From Chloroflexota bacterium (GTDB lineage Bacteria; Chloroflexota; Dehalococcoidia; Lucifugimonadales; Lucifugimonadaceae), in NCBI GenBank assembly GCA_002717385.1, contig PBDR01000002.1, positions 1 to 64,000 of the forward strand: a DNA stretch of 64,000 bases, in the 5' to 3' direction. Position numbers and translations under genes: made by a program. The notes beneath the pieces are model-generated. The model searched no databases. It had not been told where the DNA came from and saw nothing but the letters and a program-made list of their open reading frames with translations. Below are positions 1-11,363 of the stretch, one piece after another (positions within the stretch are counted from its first letter, which is position 1; each line of letters opens with the position of its first letter).

Positions 1-2
1 CT

Positions 3-74
3 GAAAGAATATTTATAATAAAAGATAATAAATTAGATGTCACAAATTTGGTCAGAACCGATAATATTATTTAA
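3..74 (+). CDS. C-terminal end of an upstream CDS (partial), ...ERIFIIKDNKLDVTNLVRTDNII*
   Basis: Only frame open from the window edge for a meaningful length; ends in TAA at 72-74 before the next gene. Too short to assign a family. Confidence 0.3.
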   Translation, partial: ERIFIIKDNKLDVTNLVRTDNII

Positions 75-110
75 TTATTTACTCTTAGTTTTATATTTTA
101 TTAGGTAATC

Positions 111-2123
111 TTGAGATATCGTCCAGAAATTGATGGTCTTAGAACTTTAGCAGTTTTAGCTGTAGCTTTTTTTCATATAGGACTTCCATATTTTAATGGC
201 GGTTATATTGGTGTAGATGTCTTTTTTGTAATTTCAGGATATTTGATAACTTCGATTATAATGAATGATATTTCCAAAAATAAATTTTCGCTATTGAATT
301 TTTGGGAACGTCGTATAAGAAGAATATTACCTGTTTTATTAGTGGTAATAATTTTTACTTTACTAATAAGTGTTTTTTTTCTAGTACCTAATCACTTTTT
401 GGATTTTGGGCAATCTTTAGGAGCCCAAGGACTATTTTTAACTAACTACATGTTTTGGAGAGAAGCTGGATATTTTGATAATCCAGCTTAATTTAAACCC
501 CTTTTACACACTTGGTCTTTATCAGTAGAGGAACAGTTTTATGTAATCATACCGATAGTATTTTTCGGTATAAAAAATTTAACACGAAAAAAAATAAATA
601 TTATAATTGTTTTTTTATTGTTAACATCGTTTTTATTTTCAATATATTACTTAGAAAAAAATCAAAATTCTGTTTTTTACTTTTTACCTTTTCGAGCATG
701 GGAGTTACTTTTAGGTTCATGTTTGGCACTAAATTTAATTCCGGCTAGAGTAATTAATAAATCAGTTAGTGAGATATTGACGATTTTTAGTATAGGTATG
801 ATTTTTTTATGTTTTATATTTTATAATGAATCTACACCTTTTCCTGGTCTTTTAGCATTTCCTGTTTGTTTTGCAACAACCCTTTTTATTTGGCTTACTA
901 CATTAAATTCAACTAAATTTACTAAGATATTTTTCTCTAATAAATACATAGTGGGAATCGGTAAAATGTCTTATTCTTTTTATTTGATCCATTGGCCTTT
1001 ATTACTCTTTGGCAGTTATATAATTTTACGCCCATTAAAAATATATGAATCATTGGCGTTATTGTTGTTATCAATGGGATTAAGTTTTTTTTCTTGGAGA
1101 TATATTGAGCAACCTGTAAGACAGAAAAAAATTTTTCGAAATAAGACTAAAATTTTTTTGGGTGCAGTTATAACTTTAGTTACTTTTTTTATTATTGGAG
1201 GGATCATACATATTAATAAAGGATTTCCAAACAGATTTAACTATCAAGTTAATGCTTATGCAAATGGAAATGCAGATAATAATCCTAGAAGAATGGAATG
1301 TCATTATAAATCTAATGAAGAAATTCAAAAAGGAAATTTGTGTGAAACAAATATTATAGATGGATCGACCCAATCTTCTTTCCTTAGTTGGGGTGATTCT
1401 CATGCAGATGCAATAATGCCATTACTAGAAGAGATTGCAAATGATAATAATTTTGGAATGTATCATGCATCGAAAAATTCTTGTCCACCTTTGCTTGGTA
1501 TATCAACAACAACTCAAAGTGATGATGAATGTAATAAATTTAATGAGTTAATGTTTGAGGTGATTTCAAAAAACAATATTCAAAATGTGATTTTATCTGC
1601 AAGATGGACTGTATATACCAAAGGCCGCTCGAAAATTGAACCTTTATCAGAAAAAGATCCATTAATGATTAGCTTTGATGAAAAAAAATCAAATGATATT
1701 AAAACTGAAGATGCATTAAAAACTTTTGAAAGACATTTATTGAAGACTATCAACGAAATTACTGAAATGGATGTTAATATTTGGTTTTTAGAGCAACCTC
1801 CAGAACAAAAATTTATTTCACCACCTGATCAATTAGCTCAATATACAATTAGAGGTAAAGATGTTTCAAATTTAGGTATAAATAAATCGGATCATGAATC
1901 TAGAGAAAATGAGGTGGCAGAAATAATTTACAAGCTTTCTGAATTAAATCCTAGATTTAAAATTTTGTCTCCCGATACAATTTTATGTTCTAAATTGAAA
2001 TGTTCATTAGATTTTGAAGGGATTTCCATTTACCGTGACGATGATCATCTAACTGCTTCTGGATCAAGGTTATTAAAACCTCTATTTGAGGATTTTATTA
2101 ATTCAAATAAATCTATAAATTAA
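111..2123 (+). pseudogene. OafA/YrhL-like acyltransferase with C-terminal SGNH domain, interrupted by one in-frame TAA (489-491)
   Basis: ORFs 111-491 and 618-2123 share a frame. Translating through the stop gives ...[26 protein letters not shown]..., the conserved acyltransferase-3 motif. SGNH block FLSWGDSHADA near the C-terminus. TTG start. Confidence 0.8.
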
Positions 2124-2895
2124 ATTTTTCAGCACTTTCAGTAGGTTGGTATCCTATTTGATTGTTAGCGTGTTTCCAATCTCTATAACTAAATTTATTA
2201 TTTGATATTGCAAAAAAAATATCAAATAATAAATTACTTGGTGCTTCAATAGATTTTATTATCATTTGTGATAGGTCTTTATGACTTACGAAGACAGATT
2301 GTCCTCTTCCATTTCCTGGTTTACCATCTTTTGAACACCCTCCAATACGTATACATATTATTGAAATATTATATTTATATGAATACATTCTAGCTAGATC
2401 TTCTCCAAATAATTTTGAAACAGCATAATGGCTAGTCGGTCTAGGTTCTGATTTATGAGTAATGATAGGTATAGGTGATTTATCATCGATTTTACCTTCA
2501 ATTAAATTTGAATAAGGATGTTCATTTTCATAACCCATTATTGTAGAACCACTAGAAGCGTATATTATTCTTTTAATACCATTTTTAACACTTGTTTCAA
2601 AGACATTATAGGTTCCTACAATATTTGACCCTAATATTGAATTCCATTCCGCTTTCATACCTTCTGGTGAATTTACCCCACCATCAGCTGCCAAGTGAAT
2701 TACAGTATGTATGTTGTTAAATGCTTTAGAGATTGAATTTATATAACGAATATCACCGATATGGTTTTTTTTAGAATCTAAATTTTTTGTTCCATTTCTT
2801 GATAATGAATGGACATTATATTTTTTTTCAAGAGAAGGTTTAATCGCTTGTCCCACTGCTCCACTTAAACCAGTTATGAGTATTTTTTTTTTCAT
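2113..2895 (-). CDS. NAD-dependent epimerase/dehydratase (extended SDR)
   Basis: N-terminal ITGLSGAVGQAI Rossmann motif; YAVSK catalytic motif (SHYAVSKLFGE). Confidence 0.85.
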   Translation of the reverse strand: MKKKILITGLSGAVGQAIKPSLEKKYNVHSLSRNGTKNLDSKKNHIGDIRYINSISKAFNNIHTVIHLAADGGVNSPEGMKAEWNSILGSNIVGTYNVFETSVKNGIKRIIYASSGSTIMGYENEHPYSNLIEGKIDDKSPIPIITHKSEPRPTSHYAVSKLFGEDLARMYSYKYNISIICIRIGGCSKDGKPGNGRGQSVFVSHKDLSQMIIKSIEAPSNLLFDIFFAISNNKFSYRDWKHANNQIGYQPTESAEKFNL

Positions 2896-2899
2896 ATTT

Positions 2900-3472
2900 T
2901 CAAAGCCATTTTGTTACATTATTTACAGGAATTCTTGATGCAGTCAATTTAATATTTGTATATCCAATATATAGAGCCCCTATAATTTCCCAGTTTTCTG
3001 TTATTCCTAATGCATTTTTTACTTCTGGACAAAGACATGGTTTTCCAGTAGACCATCCAACACCAATTCCCATTGAAAAACTAGCAAGTTGTAAATTTTG
3101 AATAGCGCAACAAGTAGCACCATAATTTTCTTTTGTAATGTCATCAGTTTCTCCTGGGATAGAGTAAACATAAATAAAAAGTGGGACATCAATTATTTCT
3201 TGTTTTGCTGATAAAGCACTTGCTTTTCTTCTTTTTGTATTTGGGTTTTTGACGTTTTTATATGTCCAATCATATATTAGATTAGCTATTTCGATTCTTT
3301 TCTTGCTGTTCTTTTCAAGAACAAAAAATCTCCAAGGTTCTGTTGATCTATGATTTGGAGCCCATGTTGCAGCTTCTAAAATTTTTGTTATTGTATCTTT
3401 TGATATCGGAGAGTCATTAAATTTTCTAACGTTTCTTCGATTTTTTATAATTTCTAAAATATTTTGATTCAT
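2900..3472 (-). CDS. Nitroreductase family protein
   Basis: NRRNVRKFNDSPI...ATWAPNHRSTEPWRFFV, and GWSTG near the C-terminus: nitroreductase fold signatures. Confidence 0.85.
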   Translation of the reverse strand: MNQNILEIIKNRRNVRKFNDSPISKDTITKILEAATWAPNHRSTEPWRFFVLEKNSKKRIEIANLIYDWTYKNVKNPNTKRRKASALSAKQEIIDVPLFIYVYSIPGETDDITKENYGATCCAIQNLQLASFSMGIGVGWSTGKPCLCPEVKNALGITENWEIIGALYIGYTNIKLTASRIPVNNVTKWL

Positions 3473-3536
3473 TTATTTATCCATTGTAGTTAGAAAAATA
3501 TTTAGTATATTTATTATATTGTTTGAGTGTTTTTCT

Positions 3537-4052
3537 ATGATAAAGTATTCGATTTTTAAAACCAATATGGGATGGGTTGGTGTTTTAGTTAATCAAAGAG
3601 GCGTTTTGAGAACTACATTACCTATGGGAACTAGATTAAAAGTTAAAGAATATTTCACTTCATTTAATAATTCATTATTATATTCAGGATTAAATGATGA
3701 AATAACTTTAGTAAAGAGGGAAATTAATTTATATTTTAACGGATGCAATCCAAAATTTAATTTAATTAATATGGACTTATCTGAGCTAACTAATTTTTCT
3801 CGGAATGTTTTGAATATTTCTAGAAAAATACCTTATGGTGAAACTCGTAGTTATAAGTGGATAGCAAAAAGTTTAGGCAACCCTAGATCATATCGAGCTG
3901 TTGGTCAAGTTTTAGCAAAGAATCCTCTACCTATTTTAATCCCTTGCCATAGAGTCATAGCTACATCGGGGTTATTACAAGGATTTATGGGAGGAAAAAT
4001 AGATTTGGATTTAAAACGAAAGTTAATAGATTTTGAAAAAAATCATATTTGA
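3537..4052 (+). CDS. ogt: Methylated-DNA--protein-cysteine methyltransferase
   Basis: IPCHRVI active-site motif, PYGETRSYKWIA and RAVGQVLAKNPLPILIPCHR. ATG at 3537 preferred over TTG at 3519. Confidence 0.9.
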   Translation: MIKYSIFKTNMGWVGVLVNQRGVLRTTLPMGTRLKVKEYFTSFNNSLLYSGLNDEITLVKREINLYFNGCNPKFNLINMDLSELTNFSRNVLNISRKIPYGETRSYKWIAKSLGNPRSYRAVGQVLAKNPLPILIPCHRVIATSGLLQGFMGGKIDLDLKRKLIDFEKNHI

Positions 4053-4264
4053 TCAAAATTTAGAATAGTTTCACGTAGAAATTTTTTTGCTTTGCTAAAT
4101 TCTTTTTCAGGAACAAGTATTCTAACTGGAAGATTAGAAATTCCATTATACCTGAAATATGTGGAATCAATTATTTTGCATTCAAAACCGTTATTTGAGA
4201 GTAATTCACACCAAGATTCTGCTGTAATTTGATTTGGAGCAGTTGAAATAATTTTCCAAATCAT
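4043..4264 (-). CDS. DUF2007-like small protein
   Basis: 73 aa, WKIISTAPNQITAESWCELLSNNGFECKI; overlaps the dnaE stop by 4 nt (ATGA). Confidence 0.6.
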   Translation of the reverse strand: MIWKIISTAPNQITAESWCELLSNNGFECKIIDSTYFRYNGISNLPVRILVPEKEFSKAKKFLRETILNFDQI

Positions 4265-7200
4265 CTGATAGTTGATACATTGTTTTCTCCAACAACTTCA
4301 ATAAGTCTTTCCGTCAGAATTTTGTTTATCTCAACTTTTTTTGGCAACAAAATTTTTACAATTTTATCTTTTGATGTAACGTGTAAATTTACTTCACTTG
4401 TCCCAGGAGAATCTTGTATTAAAATAAAAATATCTTCAATAGTTTTTTTTGCATTTTCAGCATCATTAGTCTCAATCATTTTAATTAAAAGAGATTTTAT
4501 ATTAATTTTTTCTATAGATGAATTTTCTACAACTTGATCATTGATTGAAGGATTAGGAGAATTTTCAATATATATTTTATCCTCTTTATTAGTTTTTTCT
4601 TTATATGCTGATGGATCATGATTTTTCGTAAAATTATAAACAGACGCTTTTTCAACGGATAGGGAAGTTATTCCATTTCTTTCTCGTTGTGTAGCAATAA
4701 TCGAAACAAAATCTCCTTGAATCCACAACTCTTCTGTTTTTCTTAATATGTCAGGCCAAACCACCAACTCAATTGTCTTATCCAATAGTTGTAGTTGTAC
4801 AGATTTAAATAATTCTCCCCGTCGTGTCTTTAAATTTTTAACATTTCCAATTTGGCCAATTACGGATATTTTTTTTCCATCATATTCTTTAGTGATTTCT
4901 GAAGCAAAGACAATATAGTTTGTTTGAGATTTCAACTCTTCAGTAAGTGGATTATATGTAAATTCTACACCTATTAATTCTCTTTCCCAATTTACCATTT
5001 CATTTACAGGAGTATCTTCATCATCTATTTGGAATTTTTCAATAGAATTTTCTACTGATTCACTGAACATATCAAACAATGATGATTGACCTGATTGACG
5101 TAATCTAGTTTGATTTTGAATTACATTAATAATGTTTTCTGAAGCATTAAAAATACCGCCTCTGGAACCAAATTGATCAAATGCACCACATCTTATAAGA
5201 CTTTCTAAGGTACGTCTATTACAGTACTTTGCATCAGTTCTAAATGAAAAATCTTCCAAAGATTGATATTTTCCTTTTGCTTTTCTTTCTTCGATAATTT
5301 GATTAATAGCATTTTTCCCAACATTTTTTATTGCAGATAACCCGAAACGAATAGAGTTCATGTTCCCATCGGCCATTTCAACAATAAATTTTGAAATAGA
5401 AGCATTTATATCTGGAGGCAGAATTTCTATTTGATATTTTTTTGATTCTCTTATGCATTCACCAATTTTTTCAGGGTTATCTGTGTTTGAATTCATGAAA
5501 GCACAAAAATATTCAACAGGGTAATTAGCCTTAAAAAAAGCGTCCCAATAAGCTATATATGCATAGGAAACTGCATGTGCTTTATTAAATCCATATCCGG
5601 CGAAAGGTTCTATCAATTGAAATACTTTTATTGCTTGTGTTTCAGTATATCCTTTTGATAAAGCCCCTTGTATAAATTTTTCATTTTCGGATTTCATCAC
5701 TGAAGGGATTTTTTTCCCCATGGCTTTACGTAAAATATCTGCTTCGCCTAAAGTATATCCTCCGAATTCTTGAGCTATTAACATCACTTGATCTTGATAA
5801 ACAATTACACCATATGTAGGTTCTAATAGGTTCTTTAAATCGTCGTGGGGGTATTTTATTTCCACTCTGCCATACTTTGAATTTATAAATGTTTCTATAT
5901 GTTCCATAGGTCCTGGTCTATACAAAGCAATCATTGCGGCTATATCCATTATGGAAGTTGGTTTTAGGTCTTGGATATATTTTCGCATTCCGGCAGATTC
6001 TAATTGAAAAACACCGAAAGTATCTCCTTTTGAAAGTAGATCAAATGTTTTGGTATCATTGATAGGTATTTTATAAATATCTATCAATTTTCCAGTGGTG
6101 TCATTAATTAATTCAATACAGTAATTAAGCACTGAAAGATTAGTAAGTCCGAGAAAATCCATTTTTAATAATCCAACAGCCTCGACTGATCCCATTTCAT
6201 ACTGAGTAGTTGGGATAGAGTTTTCTTCAGAATTAGTTGTCCTCATCAAAGGGACGTTTTCAGTTAGAGGAGATTCTGAAATTACAATTCCTGCTGCGTG
6301 TGTGCTAGCATGTCTGACTGATCCTTCAATTTTTTTTGCTGTTTCTATTACATTTTTTGAATCGTAATCTTTTTCTGTTAAAGTTTTCATTTCATCCGAT
6401 TCAACAAGAGAAGTTTCTATATTAATTCCAAGTTTATTAGGAACTAATTTTGCAAGTTTATCTCCTACTGCCAATGGTAAATCTAATGCTCTAGTGGTAT
6501 CTCTAATAGATGCTCTAGCTCCCAACGTTCCAAACGTGATTATTTGAGCAACGTGATCTCGACCATAATGATCTACACAATACTTAATAACTTCTTCACG
6601 TCTGTCATCAGCAAAATCCATATCAATATCAGGCATTTCTCTTCTTTCAATATTGAGAAATCTTTCGAAAAATAAATCCCTATCGACAGGATCAATATGA
6701 GTTACTTCAAGGCAATATAAAACTAAACTTGAGGCAGCTGAACCTCTAACTGCTGAAAGAATTCCTCTTTTATTTACAAAACTAAAAATATCCCAACATA
6801 CTAAGAAATAATCAGCGTATTGAGTTTCTTCAATAATATTCAATTCATAATTTAATCGATCTATAAGAATTTTAGATGGATTATTGAATCTTTTTCTCAA
6901 ACCTTCGATTGAAAGTTGTTTTAAATAATCAATTGAACTGAGATGATTTGGAACAGGAAATTTTGGCAATAAAGTTTTACCGAGATCTAATTTTAAATTA
7001 CATGATTCTGCAATAATTATAGTATTGTCACAGGCCTCAGGTAATTCACTCCATTCATTCCTCATTTCTTCAGAACTTTTAATATAGTAAGTATCGTCCT
7101 CCATGTGTAATCTTTTGGGGTCTTTTATATTTGTTCTAGTGTAAATACAGGTTAAGATATCCTGTAGTGGTGCATCAGATTGTTTTACATAATGAGAATC

Positions 7201-7812
7201 ATTGGTTACTACCTGAGGAATGTCAAATTTTTTTCCAATTTCAACAATTGACCGATTAATTTTTTCCTGATTTTCAATACCTTTATGCTTCATTAACTCT
7301 AAAAAATATCTATCATCAAATATTTCTTTGAACCACAAAGCACTTTTCTCTGCACTTTTTTCATCTTCTAAACGAAGTGATGTAGATAATTCTCCTGATG
7401 GGCAACCAGAAAGGACTATTAAGCCTTCTGAATATTTTTCCAGTAAAGATTTATCCATTCGAGGTCTTCGATAAAAACCTTCTAGATGTGCCTTTGAAGA
7501 AATTTTCAATAAGTTTTTATAGCCTACGTAATCTTTTGCTAATAAAGTAATATGGTAAGGATTTTTTTCTTTTCTTTTTTCAAATCTGTCAGTTTGAGCA
7601 ACATAGCCTTCCATTCCAATAATTGGTTTAATCCCATATCTCTGTGCAGATTTATAAAAATCTATTGCTCCATGCATTACTCCATGATCAGTTAAACCTA
7701 CAGCTGGTTGTTTCATAATTGAAACAGTCTGAGTAAGATCGTCAATTTTACTGAATCCATCTAGTAATGAATATTCGGTGTGATTATGAAGATGTACAAA
7801 ATTTTTTTTCAA
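4261..7812 (-). CDS. dnaE: DNA polymerase III subunit alpha
   Basis: 1183 aa; PHP domain HLHNHTEYSLLDG; PDIDMDFADDRREEVI polymerase motif; C-terminal OB fold. Confidence 0.97.
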   Translation of the reverse strand: MKKNFVHLHNHTEYSLLDGFSKIDDLTQTVSIMKQPAVGLTDHGVMHGAIDFYKSAQRYGIKPIIGMEGYVAQTDRFEKRKEKNPYHITLLAKDYVGYKNLLKISSKAHLEGFYRRPRMDKSLLEKYSEGLIVLSGCPSGELSTSLRLEDEKSAEKSALWFKEIFDDRYFLELMKHKGIENQEKINRSIVEIGKKFDIPQVVTNDSHYVKQSDAPLQDILTCIYTRTNIKDPKRLHMEDDTYYIKSSEEMRNEWSELPEACDNTIIIAESCNLKLDLGKTLLPKFPVPNHLSSIDYLKQLSIEGLRKRFNNPSKILIDRLNYELNIIEETQYADYFLVCWDIFSFVNKRGILSAVRGSAASSLVLYCLEVTHIDPVDRDLFFERFLNIERREMPDIDMDFADDRREEVIKYCVDHYGRDHVAQIITFGTLGARASIRDTTRALDLPLAVGDKLAKLVPNKLGINIETSLVESDEMKTLTEKDYDSKNVIETAKKIEGSVRHASTHAAGIVISESPLTENVPLMRTTNSEENSIPTTQYEMGSVEAVGLLKMDFLGLTNLSVLNYCIELINDTTGKLIDIYKIPINDTKTFDLLSKGDTFGVFQLESAGMRKYIQDLKPTSIMDIAAMIALYRPGPMEHIETFINSKYGRVEIKYPHDDLKNLLEPTYGVIVYQDQVMLIAQEFGGYTLGEADILRKAMGKKIPSVMKSENEKFIQGALSKGYTETQAIKVFQLIEPFAGYGFNKAHAVSYAYIAYWDAFFKANYPVEYFCAFMNSNTDNPEKIGECIRESKKYQIEILPPDINASISKFIVEMADGNMNSIRFGLSAIKNVGKNAINQIIEERKAKGKYQSLEDFSFRTDAKYCNRRTLESLIRCGAFDQFGSRGGIFNASENIINVIQNQTRLRQSGQSSLFDMFSESVENSIEKFQIDDEDTPVNEMVNWERELIGVEFTYNPLTEELKSQTNYIVFASEITKEYDGKKISVIGQIGNVKNLKTRRGELFKSVQLQLLDKTIELVVWPDILRKTEELWIQGDFVSIIATQRERNGITSLSVEKASVYNFTKNHDPSAYKEKTNKEDKIYIENSPNPSINDQVVENSSIEKINIKSLLIKMIETNDAENAKKTIEDIFILIQDSPGTSEVNLHVTSKDKIVKILLPKKVEINKILTERLIEVVGENNVSTIR

Positions 7813-7926
7813 AACATAAATTTTTATTTAAAGAAAATTTGATAGATTAGTCTGACTATTAGAGGATACGTCTTTACCAGACATAGGTCGAGAGTTAAAT
7901 GGGGTTGGAAAAGAATTAATAAAAAA

Positions 7927-9201
7927 TTATTTTCGCAATGGTTTTAATTTTTTTAAAAACTCTGTTGGATTATCTAAAGTTGAGCAAAGTGGGATAGAAA
8001 TTGACAGTAAAATTGTTATCAAAAAAAATCCGATTCTATAATCGTTATTTAAATCATACAATAGTCCAACTAATGCAGGTCCTATGGCACCAAAGATAGC
8101 ATTTATTGAACTAGTTATTCCTAGTATTGAACCATAACTTCTACGACCGAAATAATCAGCCAAAAGAGCTAAACGTAACGGAATAGATGCTCCAAATCCT
8201 ATACCGAAACCTATTACGAAAATAGGTAAAGGTATAGAACCAAAATTTATTTCTTGAAAAGAATAATTAACTAATGGGAGAGCTCCGATACCTATGACTT
8301 GTAATAAAAATGATAATGTAAGTAAATTTTTTTTATCTAATTTATCTCCTATTATAGCTATTCCTGCTCTTCCCAATAAGTCTCCTACAGCAACTGATCC
8401 AGCGGCGAGAGCAGCAAATTTAATTGAGATACCAAAATTTATTAATGCGTCAAAATGGAATAGATTAGTTGAACTTACAAGTTGACCTAAAGATGTAGCT
8501 ATTGCTAACTGCCAAAATACCCTTAATTTTACTGCTTGACGTAAAGTAATTTGAGGTTCTTGTCTTGGAGGAAAGTTTTTTGTATTTAAGGAATCTTTTT
8601 TTTCTAAATTACCATCAGGTAACAACCCATAATTTTCTGGATTTTTACGCATGAAAAATGCCGCAGGAATTCCAATAAACCAGAATCCAAAACCTATCAT
8701 CATCATCACATCTCTCCAGCCAAATCCTTCAATTGCTATCACTAAAAGTGGTAATGTAATTCCTCCTAATGCTGAAAAAGACATTAGTATACTTAAAGCC
8801 CGGGCTCTACGTTTAATAAACCAATTTCCAACAGTTACTACAAAAACAATAAATGATCCAAATGACATTCCAAGAGTGAGAATTAAAATTGACAAATAAA
8901 AATGCCATAGGTTTTGCATTCTACTCATTATAATAAAACCGATTCCAGTAGTGATAATACCCAGAATCATGACCTTTCTCGGTCCAAATTTATCTATGGC
9001 AAAACCAACAAAAGGTGATATTAGACCACTTTCACTTCTTTGTATTGAAATTGCTGCTCCTGTAGCAGCAGCACTCCATCCAAATGTACTTAAAATATGA
9101 GGTATGAATGCTTGAAAACCTCTCCAAAATACTGCTGACGTATACCATTGAACAATTCCTCCTGCACCAACAATATACCAACCATAAAATAATCGTTTCA
9201 A
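7927..9201 (-). CDS. MFS transporter (monocarboxylate/oxalate-type)
   Basis: 424 aa, about 12 TM segments; FYGWYIVGAGG start typical of OFA/MCT-like MFS. Confidence 0.85.
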   Translation of the reverse strand: MKRLFYGWYIVGAGGIVQWYTSAVFWRGFQAFIPHILSTFGWSAAATGAAISIQRSESGLISPFVGFAIDKFGPRKVMILGIITTGIGFIIMSRMQNLWHFYLSILILTLGMSFGSFIVFVVTVGNWFIKRRARALSILMSFSALGGITLPLLVIAIEGFGWRDVMMMIGFGFWFIGIPAAFFMRKNPENYGLLPDGNLEKKDSLNTKNFPPRQEPQITLRQAVKLRVFWQLAIATSLGQLVSSTNLFHFDALINFGISIKFAALAAGSVAVGDLLGRAGIAIIGDKLDKKNLLTLSFLLQVIGIGALPLVNYSFQEINFGSIPLPIFVIGFGIGFGASIPLRLALLADYFGRRSYGSILGITSSINAIFGAIGPALVGLLYDLNNDYRIGFFLITILLSISIPLCSTLDNPTEFLKKLKPLRK

Positions 9202-9328
9202 AGTTAGGAAAATTTATTATCAGATATTTCAGTCATGAGTTATATCATATTATCTATTTATAATTTTCCGAGAAAAAAGTATGGTATATAAATAAATATT
9301 TCAATAAAATTTAGGTAGTAATTTTAAA

Positions 9329-10474
9329 TTGGAGGGTAATATTACTTTATTTAAAATATTGGGGATTCCGATAAAAATCACCTTGACATGGATATTAGCC
9401 TTTATTTTGATAACTTGTTGGTTTAGTGTAGGGATTTATCCTGCTAGAGTTGAGGGTTTCACAGTTATAAATTATTGGGTTATAGGAGCTATTACATCAC
9501 TATCTTTATTTATATCTGTTTTAATTCATGAATTAGCACATTCTTTTGTTGCTCTATCTAAAGGGCATTCAATTGAAGGGATTACACTTTTTCTTTTTGG
9601 CGGTGTATCAAAAATTATTGGTGAATCAAAAAGTGCTTCTGATGAGTTTTATATTTCTTTTTCTGGTCCATTTTCTTCTTTATTAATAGGTGTTTTATTA
9701 ATTTTTATAGATAGTTACTTGAATTTAGGGAATGGACTAATTTCTACAAATATTAGTCTGCTTATAACTAGTATTTGGTTTATGAATATTAGTTTGGCTG
9801 TATTTAATTTAATCCCTGGGTTTCCCATGGATGGAGGGAGGATTTTGAGATCCATTATTTGGGGTATCACTGGGAATAAAGATAAGTCTTTTAGGATAGC
9901 TTATACTGTAGGAAAATATATTGCTTTTTTGATTATAGCTTGGGGAGTATTGACTATTATAAGAGGGAGTTATTTTGGTTTATGGACTATTTTAGTTGGC
10001 TTTTTTTTATATAGTTCAGGTAGGAATGAATATATGATGAATCGTGTAAAAAACGCCTCTAATGGGAATATATTTTTCAACTTTGGGACCCAAACAAAAA
10101 AATCTCAACAAGCTTATATTCCAATCAGTATGGCTACTAAACCTTTATCGGTATCAATTGACGCCAATATGGAAATAAATGAATTGAGATCTATGGGATA
10201 CTTAAATTCATATAAAGATGTTGTCTCCGTGATTTCTGAAGGTAAGATTGAAGGTTTTATTGGGTTGAGAGATTTAGAACAGATGGATATTGATCAAAAA
10301 ATGGTTTCTGATGTAATTAAGACTCGTTTATTTTTTTCAATTCAAAAGGATGAATCTTGTGAAATGGCTCTTAAAATAATGGATCAAAATGAATTATTTG
10401 CTCTTTTAGTATTAGACGGTAATGAAAACTTTGGTTCTGTTATCAGGGAAGATATTTTAGATGTATATAATTAG
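9329..10474 (+). CDS. Site-2 protease family M50 metalloprotease with C-terminal CBS-like region
   Basis: HELAH zinc motif, NLIPGFPMDGGR second motif; TTG start. Confidence 0.9.
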   Translation: MEGNITLFKILGIPIKITLTWILAFILITCWFSVGIYPARVEGFTVINYWVIGAITSLSLFISVLIHELAHSFVALSKGHSIEGITLFLFGGVSKIIGESKSASDEFYISFSGPFSSLLIGVLLIFIDSYLNLGNGLISTNISLLITSIWFMNISLAVFNLIPGFPMDGGRILRSIIWGITGNKDKSFRIAYTVGKYIAFLIIAWGVLTIIRGSYFGLWTILVGFFLYSSGRNEYMMNRVKNASNGNIFFNFGTQTKKSQQAYIPISMATKPLSVSIDANMEINELRSMGYLNSYKDVVSVISEGKIEGFIGLRDLEQMDIDQKMVSDVIKTRLFFSIQKDESCEMALKIMDQNELFALLVLDGNENFGSVIREDILDVYN

Positions 10475-10497
10475 CACAAAAAATAATCAGTAAATTA

Positions 10498-11277
10498 TTA
10501 CAATGCTATTATTCCATATCCTGCATCAACTGGAATAGTTCCACCTGTTATTCCAGAAGATAAATCACTTATTAAAAATAACGCTGTATTAGCTACTTCA
10601 TTATGGTTAATATTTCTCTTAAGAGGTGATTTTTCTCTATGAGCTCGAGTCATTTCACTGAATCCTGGGATACTTCTGGCTGCTAATGTAGGTAAAGGTC
10701 CTGCAGAAATTGCATTAATTCTTATATTTCGGTTTCCATATTCTACAGCCAATTGTCGTACTTCATTTTCTAGAGCAGCTTTAGCTGTACCCATTATGTT
10801 GTATCCTGGATACACTCTTACAGAGGCATCAAATGTCATTGTAATAATTGAACCTCCATTCTCACCAAAAAGATGTGATGCATTTTTAGTGATTGATATT
10901 AAAGTATACGCACTTGCTTCTAAAGCAGTTCTAAAACCATGTAAGTTTGTATCTGAAAAATTTCCTCCCAAGTCCTCTCTTTCGGCATAAGCTACTGAAT
11001 GTACAATAAAATCAATTTTTCCCCATTTTGATTGAATTTCTTTATAAACTTTTTCTACCTGTGAGTCATCTGTAGCATCGCATTCAAGGAGTATAGGATC
11101 ATTTAAGCTTGAAGTTGTTTTTTCGATTGATGATAGAAGCCTGTCGTTCTGATAAGTGAAAGCTATATCTGCACCTGCGTCTATTAATTTTTGAGCTATT
11201 GCCCAGGCAATACTCCTTTGATTTGCTACCCCCCAAATAACACCTTTTTTTCCAGATAAATCTATATTTACTGTCAT
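10498..11277 (-). CDS. fabI: Enoyl-[acyl-carrier-protein] reductase (NADH)
   Basis: GKKGVIWGVANQRSIAWAIAQKL; SAGPLPTLAARSIPGF; FabI-type SDR motifs. Confidence 0.93.
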   Translation of the reverse strand: MTVNIDLSGKKGVIWGVANQRSIAWAIAQKLIDAGADIAFTYQNDRLLSSIEKTTSSLNDPILLECDATDDSQVEKVYKEIQSKWGKIDFIVHSVAYAEREDLGGNFSDTNLHGFRTALEASAYTLISITKNASHLFGENGGSIITMTFDASVRVYPGYNIMGTAKAALENEVRQLAVEYGNRNIRINAISAGPLPTLAARSIPGFSEMTRAHREKSPLKRNINHNEVANTALFLISDLSSGITGGTIPVDAGYGIIAL

Positions 11278-11363
11278 TATTACTCCGAATTTCTAGTTTT
11301 TTTAATATTTAAATATTACGACCTTCTCTAGGTAAATAGGTAGTTATTAGATAAGGAATTTTA

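Noticed and set aside
512-748. Plus-strand 78-aa ORF overlapping the acyltransferase
   Set aside because: Wrong frame; the real continuation with the SVEEQFY motif runs in the 111/618 frame.
1016-1403. Minus-strand ORFs of 63 and 75 aa
   Set aside because: Antisense to the well-supported acyltransferase frame; no recognisable motifs.
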